From Mucilaginibacter sp. (lineage in GTDB: Bacteria > Bacteroidota > Bacteroidia > Sphingobacteriales > Sphingobacteriaceae): 64,000 nucleotides of DNA. The stretch lies in contig NZ_JAQBOD010000022.1 in assembly GCF_028288205.1 (NCBI RefSeq), positions 1 to 64,000 of the forward strand, read 5' to 3'. The notes beneath the pieces were generated by a model. That model worked only from the letters and a program-made list of their open reading frames with translations, ran no database searches and was not told the DNA's origin. Positions within the stretch are counted from its first letter, which is position 1. Every line of letters begins with the position of its first letter. The position numbers and the translations under genes are program-made. Below, one piece after another: positions 42,090 to 52,159 of this stretch.

Positions 42090-42926
42090 ATGCGTAACCT
42101 GTTAATCTTCATCAGCAAGTACAACGCATTTTTCCTGTTCGTTATATTTGAGGTCAGCGCGCTGGTTATTTATATTAAATATAACTCTTTTCAAAAAGCC
42201 ACTTTCATTAACAGTACCAACCAGGTTACTGGTAATTTATATGCACAGCTTAATAAGCTGCAGAGTTACCTTTCTTTAAGAGAAGTTAATGATAACCTGG
42301 CCCGCGAAAATGCAATATTGAAAGATCAGCTCAAGTCATCCTTCTATGTAGATACTATTGCCAGGCATAAAGTAACCGATACTGTTTACAAACAGCAATA
42401 TGAATACATAGATGCTGCAGTGATTAATAACTCAATTAACCGGCGCAATAATTACCTTACTATTAATAAGGGCAGCAGAGCTGGCATTGCCAAGGGGATG
42501 GGTGTAATTTGCTCGTCGGGCGTTGTGGGCAAGGTTGTAGTTGTTGGTGAGCATATGTCTGTCGTTCAATCATTATTACATAAAGAAACTATTATAAGCG
42601 CTTCACTTGCAGGCACAAAAGATCTGGGTTCGTTTATTTGGGGCGATGACCTTAACCCGCACATGGGTTTGCTATACAATGTATCAAACAATGCTACACC
42701 TAAACTGGGCGAGCTGGTAGTAACGTCAGATTTGTCGCTGTTCCCGGCAGGCATACCAGTCGGGAAAATAGCTAACCTGCATTCTAAAAGTGGTAAGGGC
42801 TCTTTTTTAAATATGGATGTAGCAATAGCTGTTGATTTTAGCAAACTGCAGTATGTATATGTAGTAAGCAATAAACTTGCTAAAGAACAATTGGGATTGG
42901 AGGCCCAGCAGAAGAAGGATGAGTAG
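42090..42926 (+). CDS. mreC: Rod-shape protein MreC
   Basis: Periplasmic scaffold that joins MreB to PBP2-RodA. The 278-residue protein, from the ATG at 42090 (MRNLLIFISKYNAFFLFVIF), has one N-terminal membrane helix, a short coiled coil near 55-80, and beta-barrel motifs TINKGSRAGIAKGMGVICSS and GVVGKVVVVGEHMSVVQSLL. An upstream in-frame ATG at 42027 lies inside the hairpin and is unlikely. It overlaps mreD by 8 bp. Confidence 0.95.
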   Translation: MRNLLIFISKYNAFFLFVIFEVSALVIYIKYNSFQKATFINSTNQVTGNLYAQLNKLQSYLSLREVNDNLARENAILKDQLKSSFYVDTIARHKVTDTVYKQQYEYIDAAVINNSINRRNNYLTINKGSRAGIAKGMGVICSSGVVGKVVVVGEHMSVVQSLLHKETIISASLAGTKDLGSFIWGDDLNPHMGLLYNVSNNATPKLGELVVTSDLSLFPAGIPVGKIANLHSKSGKGSFLNMDVAIAVDFSKLQYVYVVSNKLAKEQLGLEAQQKKDE

Positions 42927-43437
42927 ATCTATAATTCTAAATATAATAAGGTTTATTTTACTGGTTTTTATACAGGTGTTTTTATTAAAAAATATAACAC
43001 TATACAATCTCTCTACGCCTTACTTGTATATACTTTTCATTTTATTGCTCCCATTTGAAACGCCCAACCTTTTATTATTTGCGCTGGCCTTTATATTGGG
43101 TTTAACAATTGATGCTTTTTATGATACGCCCGGTCTGCATGCTACAGCATGTGTTTTACTTGCATTTGTGCGCATTTTATTTATCAGCATTACCGTACAA
43201 AAAGAGGGATTTGATAATGAGCCGGAACCAACCCTTAGCTTAATGGGTTTTAGGTGGTTTTTTACCTATGCGTTTGTCCTCACTTTATTCCATCATTTCT
43301 TTCTTTTCAATTTGGAGGTTTTTCGCTTTTCTGAAATACAATATACACTTATACGCGTTGTATTAAGTTCAATATTTACTGTATTTTTGATGTTGATCTC
43401 GGGCTTATTATTTTTAAAAAGCAGGGAACGTAAATGA
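42919..43437 (+). CDS. mreD: Rod-shape protein MreD
   Basis: A 172-residue hydrophobic protein with about five or six membrane helices beginning MSRSIILNIIRFILLVFIQV. The core FLLLPFETPNLLLFALAFILG-type stretch and position between mreC and mrdA identify it. I use the ATG at 42919, overlapping the mreC end as ATGAGTAG, rather than an ATG 42 bp upstream inside mreC. Its stop overlaps the mrdA ATG as ATGA. Confidence 0.9.
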   Translation: MSRSIILNIIRFILLVFIQVFLLKNITLYNLSTPYLYILFILLLPFETPNLLLFALAFILGLTIDAFYDTPGLHATACVLLAFVRILFISITVQKEGFDNEPEPTLSLMGFRWFFTYAFVLTLFHHFFLFNLEVFRFSEIQYTLIRVVLSSIFTVFLMLISGLLFLKSRERK

Positions 43438-45425
43438 ATCAATTTTTTGAGCGGCGATATGTTATCGGGGGCATATTTATAGCCCTTACATTAATATTAC
43501 TTGGCAGATTATTTTATATCCAAATAATTGACGACAGATACCTGCTTTATGCCAATAAAAACGTAATCCGCCAGTTTATTAAATACCCTGCACGCGGCCC
43601 GATATTAGACCGAAACGGAAGAACACTTGTAAAAAACGAATTGGTATATGATATCAGCGTTATCCCTAAACAAGTTAAACCATTTGATACTTTAGAGTTT
43701 TGCAAACTAATAGGCATAAATAAAACCGAGTTTGACAAACTGTTTTTAAAAGCCATAAAATATTCGCCAAACTTATCATCCTCGTTCGAAAAGCAATTAT
43801 CACCACAACTTTACGCATCGCTACAAGAGAGGATGTCAGAGTTCCAGGGGTTTTCTGTGGAAGAACACCCCATACGCAGTTATCCGGATTCTGTTGCCGC
43901 CCAGTTCTTGGGGGGTATAGGTGAAGTAAACGATGCTACCATTGCCAAATACGGTGGGTATTACCGCCTAGGTGACTATATTGGTACCTCAGGTGTTGAA
44001 AAGGCCTATGAAACAGTTTTACGCGGGCAACGTGGTGTACAAAATAAGATGGTTGACTCACGTGGCATCCCTAAGGGATCTTATGCTAACGGGGCCTACG
44101 ATACGGTAGCAATTTCGGGTGAGCGCTTAACCTCTTCATTAGATATTACCCTGCAAAAACTGGGCGAAAAACTAATGCAAAACAAGGTGGGCAGCATTGT
44201 AGCCATTGAACCATCAACCGGCGAGATATTGGCATTTGTGAGCAGCCCTGGTTATGACCCAAACTTGTTGGTTGGACATGATCGCGGTACTAATTATCAT
44301 CTTTTAGCTACAAATCCATATAAACCATTTTTGGTGAGGCCAATACAGGCAAATTATCCCCCGGGTTCGTCATTTAAACCACTTAGCGCGCTTATTGCAT
44401 TACAAGAAGGCATAATAACCCCCCAAACTACTTATAACTGTCCCGGTTATTACATGTCTGGCAACAGGCAGGTAAAATGTACGCACGTACATGGTATTGT
44501 AAATTTAAGTGGTGCTGTTGCAGGTTCATGTAACGGATATTTCTCTATGGTATTCCAAAAACTAATAGATAAAAATGGCCCTAAACTAACTGATACAACC
44601 TTTAATGATTGGAGAAACAATGTAGCTAAATTTGGGTTGGGCTCGCGCATTGGTGTGGATTTACCGGCTGAAAGGGCAGGATATTTGCCCAAGGCTGCTC
44701 TTTATGATAAAATGTATAAAGGCCCAAGATGGCGCGCAAGCACCGTACTATCATTAGCTATTGGGCAGGGTGAGCTGGGCGCTACACCTTTGCAATTAGC
44801 TAATATTGAATGTACCATTGCTAACCATGGTTTTTATTATACCCCCCATTTAATAAAGGGCATTGGCACAAAAAATATCATAAAGCCAGAGTACCTGATT
44901 AAACACGATGTTGGCATAGATTACCAGTACTTTGAACCCGTTATTGATGGTATGCAGGCAGTGGTTGAAAATGGCACAGCCATTCAATCTAAAATACCCG
45001 GCATTATTATGTGCGGTAAAACTGGTACTGCGCAAAACCCCCATGGCGAAAACCATTCTATTTTTGTAGCCTTTGCCCCGCGCGAAAACCCAAAGATAGC
45101 TATAGCTGTTATTGTAGAAAACTCGGGCGAGGGGGCGCACTGGGCAGCGCCTATTGCCAGTTTCATTGTAGAGAAATATCTAACGGGTAGTATATCTCCA
45201 CGCGAATCCGGCATTACGCCCGAACACTTTATAGAAGCTAACCGCTTGCCAGAAATTACTACCTATAGCGGCAATAAAGCAAAAACTGCTAAAGCCGATA
45301 GTATAAAAAAACTAAAGCTTGATTCAATACGTAAAAAAGGGTTGATCAAGTCGGCTTCAAACAAAAATAAAAAAGATATACCTATTAAATATTTGGCTGC
45401 TATTAAACCTAAAGACGATGAGTAA
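43434..45425 (+). CDS. mrdA: Penicillin-binding protein 2 (elongation transpeptidase)
   Basis: Class B PBP that cross-links peptidoglycan during elongation with RodA as glycosyltransferase. The 663-residue protein has an N-terminal membrane helix (YVIGGIFIALTLILLGRLFY), the dimerisation region (RGPILDRNGRTLVKNELVYD), the active-site SxxK in PGSSFKPLS near residue 311, SxN as SCNGYF near 363, and KTG in MCGKTGTAQNPHG near 527. The C-terminal about 60 residues are basic and disordered. It overlaps both neighbours by a few bases. Confidence 0.97.
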   Translation: MNQFFERRYVIGGIFIALTLILLGRLFYIQIIDDRYLLYANKNVIRQFIKYPARGPILDRNGRTLVKNELVYDISVIPKQVKPFDTLEFCKLIGINKTEFDKLFLKAIKYSPNLSSSFEKQLSPQLYASLQERMSEFQGFSVEEHPIRSYPDSVAAQFLGGIGEVNDATIAKYGGYYRLGDYIGTSGVEKAYETVLRGQRGVQNKMVDSRGIPKGSYANGAYDTVAISGERLTSSLDITLQKLGEKLMQNKVGSIVAIEPSTGEILAFVSSPGYDPNLLVGHDRGTNYHLLATNPYKPFLVRPIQANYPPGSSFKPLSALIALQEGIITPQTTYNCPGYYMSGNRQVKCTHVHGIVNLSGAVAGSCNGYFSMVFQKLIDKNGPKLTDTTFNDWRNNVAKFGLGSRIGVDLPAERAGYLPKAALYDKMYKGPRWRASTVLSLAIGQGELGATPLQLANIECTIANHGFYYTPHLIKGIGTKNIIKPEYLIKHDVGIDYQYFEPVIDGMQAVVENGTAIQSKIPGIIMCGKTGTAQNPHGENHSIFVAFAPRENPKIAIAVIVENSGEGAHWAAPIASFIVEKYLTGSISPRESGITPEHFIEANRLPEITTYSGNKAKTAKADSIKKLKLDSIRKKGLIKSASNKNKKDIPIKYLAAIKPKDDE

Positions 45426-46692
45426 CCCGCAGCGCAGCTTCTTTTTTAATGTTGATTGGCTTACGGTATTTATTTACCTGGCACTATGTACCATTGGTGT
45501 GTTAAGCATCCATTCGGCAGTGTTTGATCCTAAAAATCCGTCTATTGTTGATATGGATACCAATTATGGAAAGCAGTTTATTTTTGTTATTATATCTGTA
45601 GTTCTTGGCATTTTTATCCTTTTATTAGAGAGCCGTTTTTTATCCGCGCTTGCACCTACAATTTATACGGTAACTACGCTGCTATTATTATTGGTATTAA
45701 TTATCGGGCGCAATGTAGGTGGCAACCAGGCCTGGATCTCACTACCGGGCGGCATCAGGTTACAACCGGCAGAGTTTGCCAAATATGCTACCTGTTTATT
45801 GCTTGCGCGCTATTTAAGCGGCACCAATATAAAGGTGACCGAAATTAAATCCTTTGCTATTGCTGCCGCTATAATATTTTTTCCAATGCTGCTTATCCTG
45901 CTACAGCCCGATGCAGGCTCAACCCTGGTGTTTAGCTCATTACTTTTTGTTTTATATCGCGAAGGGTTATCACCATACTTTTTGATATTAGAAGGGTTAT
46001 TTATTACACTGTTTGTTTTAACACTTAAGTTAAACAACATGCCGCTTATTATAGGGGTAATTATTGCCCTTACCCTGGTAATTGTATTACTTTTTAAGCG
46101 TAACCGGAAGATAATTACCACTGTACTTTTAGGTGCTGCAATACTAATATCTTTTGCTTTTAGTGTAAAGTTTCTTTATACCAGTGTTTTAAAACCACAT
46201 CAAAAAACACGTATTGATATTGTGCTGGGCATAACAAATGACTTAAGAGGAAAAGGATATAATGTTAATCAATCAAAAATAGCTATTGGCTCTGGTAAGC
46301 TTTGGGGCAAAGGTTATATGCAGGGCACCCAAACTAAATATTCGTTTGTACCCGAGCAAAGTACCGATTTTATTTTCTGTACAGTAGGCGAAGAGTTTGG
46401 CTTTGCCGGGTCTGTAGTAGTATTGGGCCTATACCTGCTGTTAGTATTGCGCATTATATACATTGCCGAGCGGCAACGATCGCCTTTCTCGCGTATTTAT
46501 GCTTATGGGGTTGGATCGGTAATCTTCTTCCACGTGGTAATTAATATCGGCATGACGATAGGTATTGTGCCCTCAATAGGTATCCCTTTGCCATTGATCA
46601 GCTATGGCGGGTCATCATTATTAAGTTTTACGCTAATGATATTTACCCTGATCAAGCTGGATTCTAACCGGATGGGAATGATATACGCTTAA
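45418..46692 (+). CDS. rodA: RodA, SEDS-family peptidoglycan glycosyltransferase
   Basis: The 424-residue membrane protein polymerises lipid II in the elongasome. It has about ten helices, the SEDS motif GNQAWISLPGGIRLQPAEFAKYA, the acidic FLP-like LLQPDAGSTLVF, and late motifs QSTDFIFCTVGEEFGFAGS and PSIGIPLPLISYGGSSLLSF. The gene overlaps mrdA by 8 bp, completing mreB-mreC-mreD-mrdA-rodA. Downstream is a 264-bp gap with GTTTCAC/GTGAAAC words but no clear terminator. Confidence 0.97.
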   Translation: MSNPQRSFFFNVDWLTVFIYLALCTIGVLSIHSAVFDPKNPSIVDMDTNYGKQFIFVIISVVLGIFILLLESRFLSALAPTIYTVTTLLLLLVLIIGRNVGGNQAWISLPGGIRLQPAEFAKYATCLLLARYLSGTNIKVTEIKSFAIAAAIIFFPMLLILLQPDAGSTLVFSSLLFVLYREGLSPYFLILEGLFITLFVLTLKLNNMPLIIGVIIALTLVIVLLFKRNRKIITTVLLGAAILISFAFSVKFLYTSVLKPHQKTRIDIVLGITNDLRGKGYNVNQSKIAIGSGKLWGKGYMQGTQTKYSFVPEQSTDFIFCTVGEEFGFAGSVVVLGLYLLLVLRIIYIAERQRSPFSRIYAYGVGSVIFFHVVINIGMTIGIVPSIGIPLPLISYGGSSLLSFTLMIFTLIKLDSNRMGMIYA

Positions 46693-46956
46693 TGCTACAT
46701 GTTCATTAGCGTGGCAATTGCAAGGAGAATATGGGTGAGGTTTTGTTTCACCCGAGTGTGAAACAAATGAAACAAGTGAAACAAGATTTTGGCTTAAGGT
46801 ATTGTTTATGAGGTAATTGATAAAAAGTGGTGAAACAAAATGCAACAACTTATCCGTCAGTCTTTTTAGGTATGACTTTAAGTTTTTTTATTGATAATCA
46901 AATAATTACAAATTGCTAATTTAGGAGTGGTTAAACAAGTTATTTGAAATCTACGC

Positions 46957-47811
46957 TTAACTATACCTTCTCTTTAACAACGCATAAAATTTCCCGGTAG
47001 TTTCGGGCTTATCCTCCCAGTTGTGTTTAACCACGTAGTTTTTATTTAAAAAACGATCGGCTTCTTCGAACGTGTTAAATCGGTTTAATATTTCAATAGC
47101 TTCGCTGTAGGCCAGGCTATAACCATTAAAAAGATCTTTCACATACAGCAATTTATCGTTAAGGGTTATTGCTTGTTTAAGATCAGTAACAGGCTGTGTA
47201 CCAGCCTGCTCTGTTATATTAGTTTTACTACTTAGCTGCGACGATATTTTTTGATTGATGGTAACAACCTCATCTTTAATGGTTGCCTCGTTTTTAGCAA
47301 GTGATTTATCCTCCTCTTCATTGGGGATAGCAGGTTCTTCAATAGCAACAGGCTGTTCGGTTTTTTCTTCGGCTACTGGTAGTTCGCCCTCGTCATCACT
47401 AAAACTTTCCGTTTCATCAACAACCAATTCATGGCGTATAACATCGGGCTCCTCCCTTATAAAGGAATAAGAATCTTCCGGCGTACCTGACGAAATATCT
47501 ACAGGTGATGCCGGTTCATTAGCAGGTTCAGAAAGCGTGCGCCTGCCTTTTAGCTCGGGCTTAGGCTGCACAACAGGTTCAAAATATTTCTCATTGCTGC
47601 CGGTTTCCCTTTCAATTAATTTCTCGGTTTTATTTTTCTGGTTAAGCTTTATTAATATCTCTGCATGGTCTGCCAAAAACTTAGCATTGGCAACAAATAG
47701 CTCAAGTTCCAGCTCATTTAAATTGGCGGGGTTAGCTTCTATATAATTATACTGGTCATTTAGCTCTTTTATGATGATGCCTATCTTATTAAATACTTCC
47801 AGCTGCTTCAT
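46957..47811 (-). CDS. Acidic protein of unknown function
   Basis: From the ATG at 47811 it encodes about 284 residues. Residues 1-65 are helical (MKQLEVFNKIGIIIKELNDQ), the middle about 65-200 is low-complexity and rich in Glu, Pro, Ser and Asp, and the last about 75 form a compact domain (ITLNDKLLYVKDLFNGYSLA ... FNTFEEADRFLNKNYVVKHN). The two ends are probably ordered and joined by a disordered linker. I recognise no family. It is divergent from tdk, with 75 bp between the start codons. Confidence 0.75.
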   Translation of the reverse strand: MKQLEVFNKIGIIIKELNDQYNYIEANPANLNELELELFVANAKFLADHAEILIKLNQKNKTEKLIERETGSNEKYFEPVVQPKPELKGRRTLSEPANEPASPVDISSGTPEDSYSFIREEPDVIRHELVVDETESFSDDEGELPVAEEKTEQPVAIEEPAIPNEEEDKSLAKNEATIKDEVVTINQKISSQLSSKTNITEQAGTQPVTDLKQAITLNDKLLYVKDLFNGYSLAYSEAIEILNRFNTFEEADRFLNKNYVVKHNWEDKPETTGKFYALLKRRYS

Positions 47812-47886
47812 TATAATTCTTTTATAAAATTGCTTACCAAAATTAAGCATTAAATTCTGATATTAGACCTTTACTAAAAGTTTAGC

Positions 47887-48468
47887 ATGCAGCTCACCGA
47901 GGAAATTTTTAAGCGAAAAAATGAAAGTGGTGGCGGCATAGAGGTTATTTGCGGCTCCATGTTTTCTGGCAAAACAGAGGAGCTGATAAGACGGATAAAC
48001 CGTGCACGGTATGCCAAGCTAAGCGTAAAAATATTTAAGCCTATACTTGATGTACGGTATGATGAGAGTGATGTGGTATCGCATAATTCAACGGCGGCGG
48101 CATCTACTCCTGTTAGTAAATCTGCAGATATATTATTGCTGGCCGGCCACGCCCAGGTAATTGGTATTGATGAGGCCCAGTTTTTTGATAATAAGCTCCC
48201 TGACGTTTGCACCACCCTGGCCAATAAAGGTGTGCGTGTAATTATTGCCGGTTTAGATATGGATTTTAAGGGCCGCCCCTTTGGCCCTATGCCAACGCTA
48301 ATGGCCATTGCCGAGTCTGTAACCAAAGTACACGCCGTATGCGTTAGATGTGGCAACCCGGCACTTTACTCTTACCGCCTGGTGCCCAGTAAAGAAAAGG
48401 TATTGCTGGGCGAAAAGGAAAGCTACGAGCCGCGCTGCCGTATTTGTTTTAATAGCAAAACTTTTTAA
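47887..48468 (+). CDS. tdk: Thymidine kinase
   Basis: Phosphorylates thymidine in pyrimidine salvage. The 193-residue type II enzyme has Walker [15 protein letters not shown] at about 23-36, the lasso and DEAQFFD motif [10 protein letters not shown] near 95, [15 protein letters not shown], and zinc-site cysteines [10 protein letters not shown] and EPRCRICF. Length and motifs are complete. Confidence 0.96.
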   Translation: MQLTEEIFKRKNESGGGIEVICGSMFSGKTEELIRRINRARYAKLSVKIFKPILDVRYDESDVVSHNSTAAASTPVSKSADILLLAGHAQVIGIDEAQFFDNKLPDVCTTLANKGVRVIIAGLDMDFKGRPFGPMPTLMAIAESVTKVHAVCVRCGNPALYSYRLVPSKEKVLLGEKESYEPRCRICFNSKTF

Positions 48469-48581
48469 AAAATTACTTTTGAGTATTTTTTCTGTCACAA
48501 TCAACATAATTCTCCTAAAAAATCTGTGCAAAGTAAAACAAAAGGCATAGGCTGAGTTGTTATTGGTTATATTTACGAATA

Positions 48582-48956
48582 ATGGCAATGGCTAAAAAAA
48601 TATTGGTAATTGAGGATGACAAAGACATTAGAGATTCTATTGTTTATGTTTTAGAGGAAGAAAATTATGAGGTAGTCTCTTCCGGAGATTCTAAAATTCT
48701 TAAATCTATAGATGAAATTGCACCCGATATGGTATTGTTAGATAACTGGCTTACCGAATGGAAAAGCGATGCAAATGGCGAACAATTAAGCCGGCAATTA
48801 AAAAGCAATCCGGCTACATGCCATATCCCGGTTATCATTATTTCGGCAGTGAGTAATATTAAAGAAATTGCAGAAGCGGGCCTGGCTGATGCTTATTTAA
48901 GAAAACCCTTTGATTTAACCGAGCTGACCGATATTATAAAAAAACATCTTAAATAA
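48582..48956 (+). CDS. Single-domain response regulator
   Basis: The 124-residue receiver domain has the acidic pair in ILVIEDDKDIRDS, the phosphoacceptor Asp in MVLLDNWL near residue 58, Ser in IIISAVSN and the Lys of AYLRKPFDL. It has no output domain. No histidine kinase is adjacent, so it either acts by protein contact or is fed by a kinase elsewhere. A second ATG (48588) could also start the protein. Confidence 0.92.
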   Translation: MAMAKKILVIEDDKDIRDSIVYVLEEENYEVVSSGDSKILKSIDEIAPDMVLLDNWLTEWKSDANGEQLSRQLKSNPATCHIPVIIISAVSNIKEIAEAGLADAYLRKPFDLTELTDIIKKHLK

Positions 48957-48974
48957 GAGCCTGGAAACTATTTT

Positions 48975-50300
48975 CTAACTTCCTTTGCGCATAACCGCCT
49001 TTTCATCAGGTGTTGGGGTTACTTTCAAACTATCAAGAGGTACTAAATGCGCTGCTTTTATATGTTGTAATCCTATACTTGTTTTCTTCCAATCAGCCGG
49101 ATTATATTTAGCAAGAGCAATTGTATCGGCCTTATTGTAAAAATTAATGATATTCTGCTTTAATGGTAATGTAAGATTAACAAACTTGTTTTGTACTAAT
49201 TTATCAACCAACTCATCATAAGTTTTATCGGTAAGTTCATATTCGCCGTATTCTGTTTTGCCACCGGTATCAAAATCAACATTGGGTAAATTAAGTTGTC
49301 TATAATTTATTTGTATTAAAGCAGAGGCATATTTATTCATAACCGTGTCAAAGCTTTTTATAAATTGCTTTTCGCCTTTTTTACTTACTTCCTTAAATCT
49401 AAAAACTCTAAACGCGCCAACTTTAGGCGCTATTGTTAATAAAAAAGCTATTATTTGTTCTTTAAACTTAGGTTTATCCAGATCATGCCCAAACTCTTCA
49501 TAATATTTTTTGCGACGCATACGATAATGAAATTTTTGGCTCGTTATACCTGGCATACTTTTCTTTATTTCGTCCTTTTTTAGTACCCATGCACTACGGG
49601 TAACGGTTGGCATAAGGCTATGTATGGCCCACCTGAAATTATTTATAGAGCGATCAAGGTTACCAAATATTTCATTAATATTCTGTCCGTATGTTTTAAG
49701 AAAGGCTTTCTCTAATACCGGTTTGGCTACATTAAAACCAATAAAATCATGGTAGGCTTGCGATGCATAATTACCCCGGGCAATTTGCAATACATCAAAC
49801 GCAATTTCTACCCTGCTATGCGCTATATGATTCTCTTCGTAAGTTACAACATTGCCAAATTTCTCTTTTAATTTAGGGTAAACCATAGGTACTACTAAAT
49901 TAGTGCCAACAGAATGACCATATCTGTCGGCCATATAATGGCATAATGCTCCTAAAGCATACGAGAATTCATTTAAGTTTTGCGATTCAGAGATCAGGTT
50001 ATTTACAAAGTCGCCGCTCCGAACATAGTGTATCAGATTAGTAAAATAAATGCTGCCAAATGGAGAGTAGCCTATATCAGTCATTAGACTACCGCCATAA
50101 GCATAAGAGTGCGCAATTAACAAATCGGCGTCAGTTGCTTCAGGAAATCTTTTTTTAAGTAATGGCTTGATTGATTTTTCCCAGCTTGCATCAATAATTG
50201 CCTCGTGCGTTAAAACAGAATAAGCCTTAACATGTAGTGGGACGATACAAATTATCAATAAAAACAGGAAAAGGTATTTTTTTACGCTAAAAAGTTTCAT
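48975..50300 (-). CDS. Zinc-dependent phospholipase C-type secreted protein
   Basis: From ATG 50300 the protein (441 aa) starts with a signal peptide (MKLFSVKKYLFLFLLIICIV) followed by AYSVLTHEAIIDASW, matching the mature N-terminal zinc-ligand region. Further motifs are SYAYGGSLMTDIG, FSYALGALCHYMADRYGHSV and EENHIAHSRVEIAFD. It is longer than the relative at 13785-14744, with about 200 extra C-terminal residues. Substrate is unknown; a phospholipid is the family guess. Downstream of it, convergent, is the response regulator. Confidence 0.78.
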   Translation of the reverse strand: MKLFSVKKYLFLFLLIICIVPLHVKAYSVLTHEAIIDASWEKSIKPLLKKRFPEATDADLLIAHSYAYGGSLMTDIGYSPFGSIYFTNLIHYVRSGDFVNNLISESQNLNEFSYALGALCHYMADRYGHSVGTNLVVPMVYPKLKEKFGNVVTYEENHIAHSRVEIAFDVLQIARGNYASQAYHDFIGFNVAKPVLEKAFLKTYGQNINEIFGNLDRSINNFRWAIHSLMPTVTRSAWVLKKDEIKKSMPGITSQKFHYRMRRKKYYEEFGHDLDKPKFKEQIIAFLLTIAPKVGAFRVFRFKEVSKKGEKQFIKSFDTVMNKYASALIQINYRQLNLPNVDFDTGGKTEYGEYELTDKTYDELVDKLVQNKFVNLTLPLKQNIINFYNKADTIALAKYNPADWKKTSIGLQHIKAAHLVPLDSLKVTPTPDEKAVMRKGS

Positions 50301-50371
50301 GCTAATTGTGAAGTCTATGCAAAGACTTATACACAATAACAAAATCATATATTTTGTTTTAATTTACCTCA

Positions 50372-51052
50372 TTAATTCCTGGCCAGTGCTATAATATCTT
50401 TTACCTCCAGTATAGGTTTTGCATATCCCCTGGTTACAGAATGGACCATAGCCAGGCCAACTTCTTGCAAGGTACAGGCTGTTGATGGAAAAAATATTCT
50501 TAACACCGGGTAAAGCCAGCCAATGTATTTGTAATACTTATGCGTATGTTTTAGTCCTTTAATAGCTTTAATAAAACCGGGCCTAAAGGCAAATACTTGT
50601 TTAAACGGCAGTTTCATCAGGTCATTCTCTGTTTTTCCCTTAACCCTTGCCCACATTGACCGGCCCGTTTCTGTGCTGTCTGTTCCTTTGCCTGATACAT
50701 AGCAGAAGGTCATATCCTTATTCAGCCTGCTCAATGTTTCGCCAACGTTTAATGTTAAGGTATAGGTGAGCCTATAATAATCTTCTGCGTTCATTCCTAC
50801 TGACGAAACGCCCAGGCAAAAAAAACAGGCATTATAACCTGTTAGCTCATCTTCAATAGCGGTTAGATCTGAAAAATCCTGATGGATGATCTCTTTTAGT
50901 TTGGGGTGCTTTACATCACCCTGCTTGCGGTTTATAACCAGTACGGCCTCAACTTGCGGATGCAGCAGGCATTGGTGCATAACGCCTTCGCCAACCATAC
51001 CGGTTGCACCGGTAATAATGACCCGTACTTTTACATCTGGTTTTACTTCCAT
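50372..51052 (-). CDS. Atypical SDR (NAD(P)-binding Rossmann) protein
   Basis: The 226-residue protein has VRVIITGATGMVGEGVMHQC at about 9-28 (GxxGxxG dinucleotide site), a FFCLGVSSVGM strand and a FAFRPGFIKAIKGL loop, placing it with the HTATIP2/YwnB-like atypical SDRs. The classical YxxxK is not evident; in its place CYVSGKGTDSTE is present. A reductase, an isomerase or a redox sensor are all possible. Confidence 0.82.
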   Translation of the reverse strand: MEVKPDVKVRVIITGATGMVGEGVMHQCLLHPQVEAVLVINRKQGDVKHPKLKEIIHQDFSDLTAIEDELTGYNACFFCLGVSSVGMNAEDYYRLTYTLTLNVGETLSRLNKDMTFCYVSGKGTDSTETGRSMWARVKGKTENDLMKLPFKQVFAFRPGFIKAIKGLKHTHKYYKYIGWLYPVLRIFFPSTACTLQEVGLAMVHSVTRGYAKPILEVKDIIALARN

Positions 51053-51143
51053 TTTATCGAATTATAAAACAAACAGAACAATAAGTATATCCTCTTATTT
51101 TATACTACGAAATATGCAATTAACTTGTTTCAAAAAACCAAAA

Positions 51144-51467
51144 CTATGTGCGCGGACGCTTAGGATTAAAGGCGACTATATAATTCAATTCGTTAGTTAC
51201 AACATTACGGTTATCCATGCTTTCTTCATTTTTATTTAATGATAAATTTAGCCGCAATTTAGCCAGGTGAAACACCTGCAATAAAAACTCAGGAATTACT
51301 TTTGTCGCAATAGTAGGGTAATAGTCTTTTTGGATCTTTATCCTTTCAGTGTCGGTCACCATGCTCAATTCCCATTTATCATCTGTTTTAAAACCATGTT
51401 CCTTGGCTGTATTCATTAAATCATACAGGTACATTTTTGTCTGATTTTCTATTGATTGCTCTTTCAT
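51144..51467 (-). CDS. Hypothetical protein, 107 aa
   Basis: A soluble-looking protein that starts MKEQSIENQTKMYLYDLMNT and has no signal peptide, membrane helix or known motif. It has an even mix of charged residues and several helices. Its neighbour starts 3 bp upstream of it on the same strand, so the two are probably co-expressed. I do not recognise it. Confidence 0.55.
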   Translation of the reverse strand: MKEQSIENQTKMYLYDLMNTAKEHGFKTDDKWELSMVTDTERIKIQKDYYPTIATKVIPEFLLQVFHLAKLRLNLSLNKNEESMDNRNVVTNELNYIVAFNPKRPRT

Positions 51468-51470
51468 ATA

Positions 51471-51608
51471 TTATTTTGCCTTTTTGCCAATCGCATTATC
51501 AGCTTTTGATACCGAACCTTTATCAGATTGATAACTTGACTGTTTTTTATTTACGTTAGCGCTTGGCTCTTTCTTTTTTTCTTTAATGGTTTTTCTGTCT
51601 TTACTCAT
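51471..51608 (-). CDS. Short basic low-complexity protein
   Basis: From the ATG at 51608 it encodes 45 residues, MSKDRKTIKEKKKEPSANVN and so on to AIGKKAK, rich in Lys and Ser, with no hydrophobic segment. It may be disordered and nucleic-acid-binding. The stop is 3 bp from the following start codon. The frame extends upstream to 51689 but the extra part is unlike the rest. Confidence 0.5.
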   Translation of the reverse strand: MSKDRKTIKEKKKEPSANVNKKQSSYQSDKGSVSKADNAIGKKAK

Positions 51609-51868
51609 GGTATTTAATATTATGCCGACAGAGAATAATTCCTGTGACAGCGGGTATAACCTATTATTAGCGCAAAGCTTAAATATCACCGATAAAAGAA
51701 AAGGGGCAATGCCTAAGGGTTGTGTGGGAAGTTTTTAAAGGTATGCATTGTAAATTGAATATCGGCAGATAATTGGAATATAAAAAGGCGGCATAGAATT
51801 AATATCGACCAAAAAGGTATATATTCCAGTATAAATGCCTACCTTGCGGGCTTATTCAATAAAATATA

Positions 51869-52063
51869 ATGCAAAAAGAAGGAACAGTAAAGTTTTTCAA
51901 CTCCGAAAAAGGATTTGGATTCATTTCACAGAGTAATGACAGAAGCGATGTTTTTGTACACTCAACCGGCTTAATCGATGAAATTCGTGAAAACGATAAA
52001 GTATCTTTTGATGTTGAAGAAGGCAAAAAAGGCCTTAATGCGGTAAATGTAAAAGTTATCTAA
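51869..52063 (+). CDS. Cold-shock domain protein
   Basis: The 64-residue CspA-type protein, MQKEGTVKFFNSEKGFGFIS, carries RNP1 (KGFGFIS) and RNP2 (DVFVHS) single-strand nucleic-acid-binding motifs. It acts as an RNA chaperone and is usually cold-induced or growth-phase-controlled. A terminator follows after about 25 bp. Confidence 0.95.
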   Translation: MQKEGTVKFFNSEKGFGFISQSNDRSDVFVHSTGLIDEIRENDKVSFDVEEGKKGLNAVNVKVI

Positions 52064-52087
52064 AAAATCACTATAAACTTAATCGTG

Positions 52088-52117
52088 AAGCATCCCGATT
52101 AATCGGGATGCTTTTTC
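52088..52117 (+). terminator. Terminator of the cold-shock gene
   Basis: AAGCATCCCGATT and AATCGGGATGCTT form a perfect palindromic stem followed by TTTCTTT. Confidence 0.9.
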
Positions 52118-52159
52118 TTTATAACTATTATTTATTATTCACTTAACTCAATATAATCT

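Noticed and set aside
46693..46956. GAAACAA-type repeats after rodA as a CRISPR-like or regulatory array
   Set aside because: Units are only 8-11 bp, irregular and without spacers; looks like simple sequence drift.
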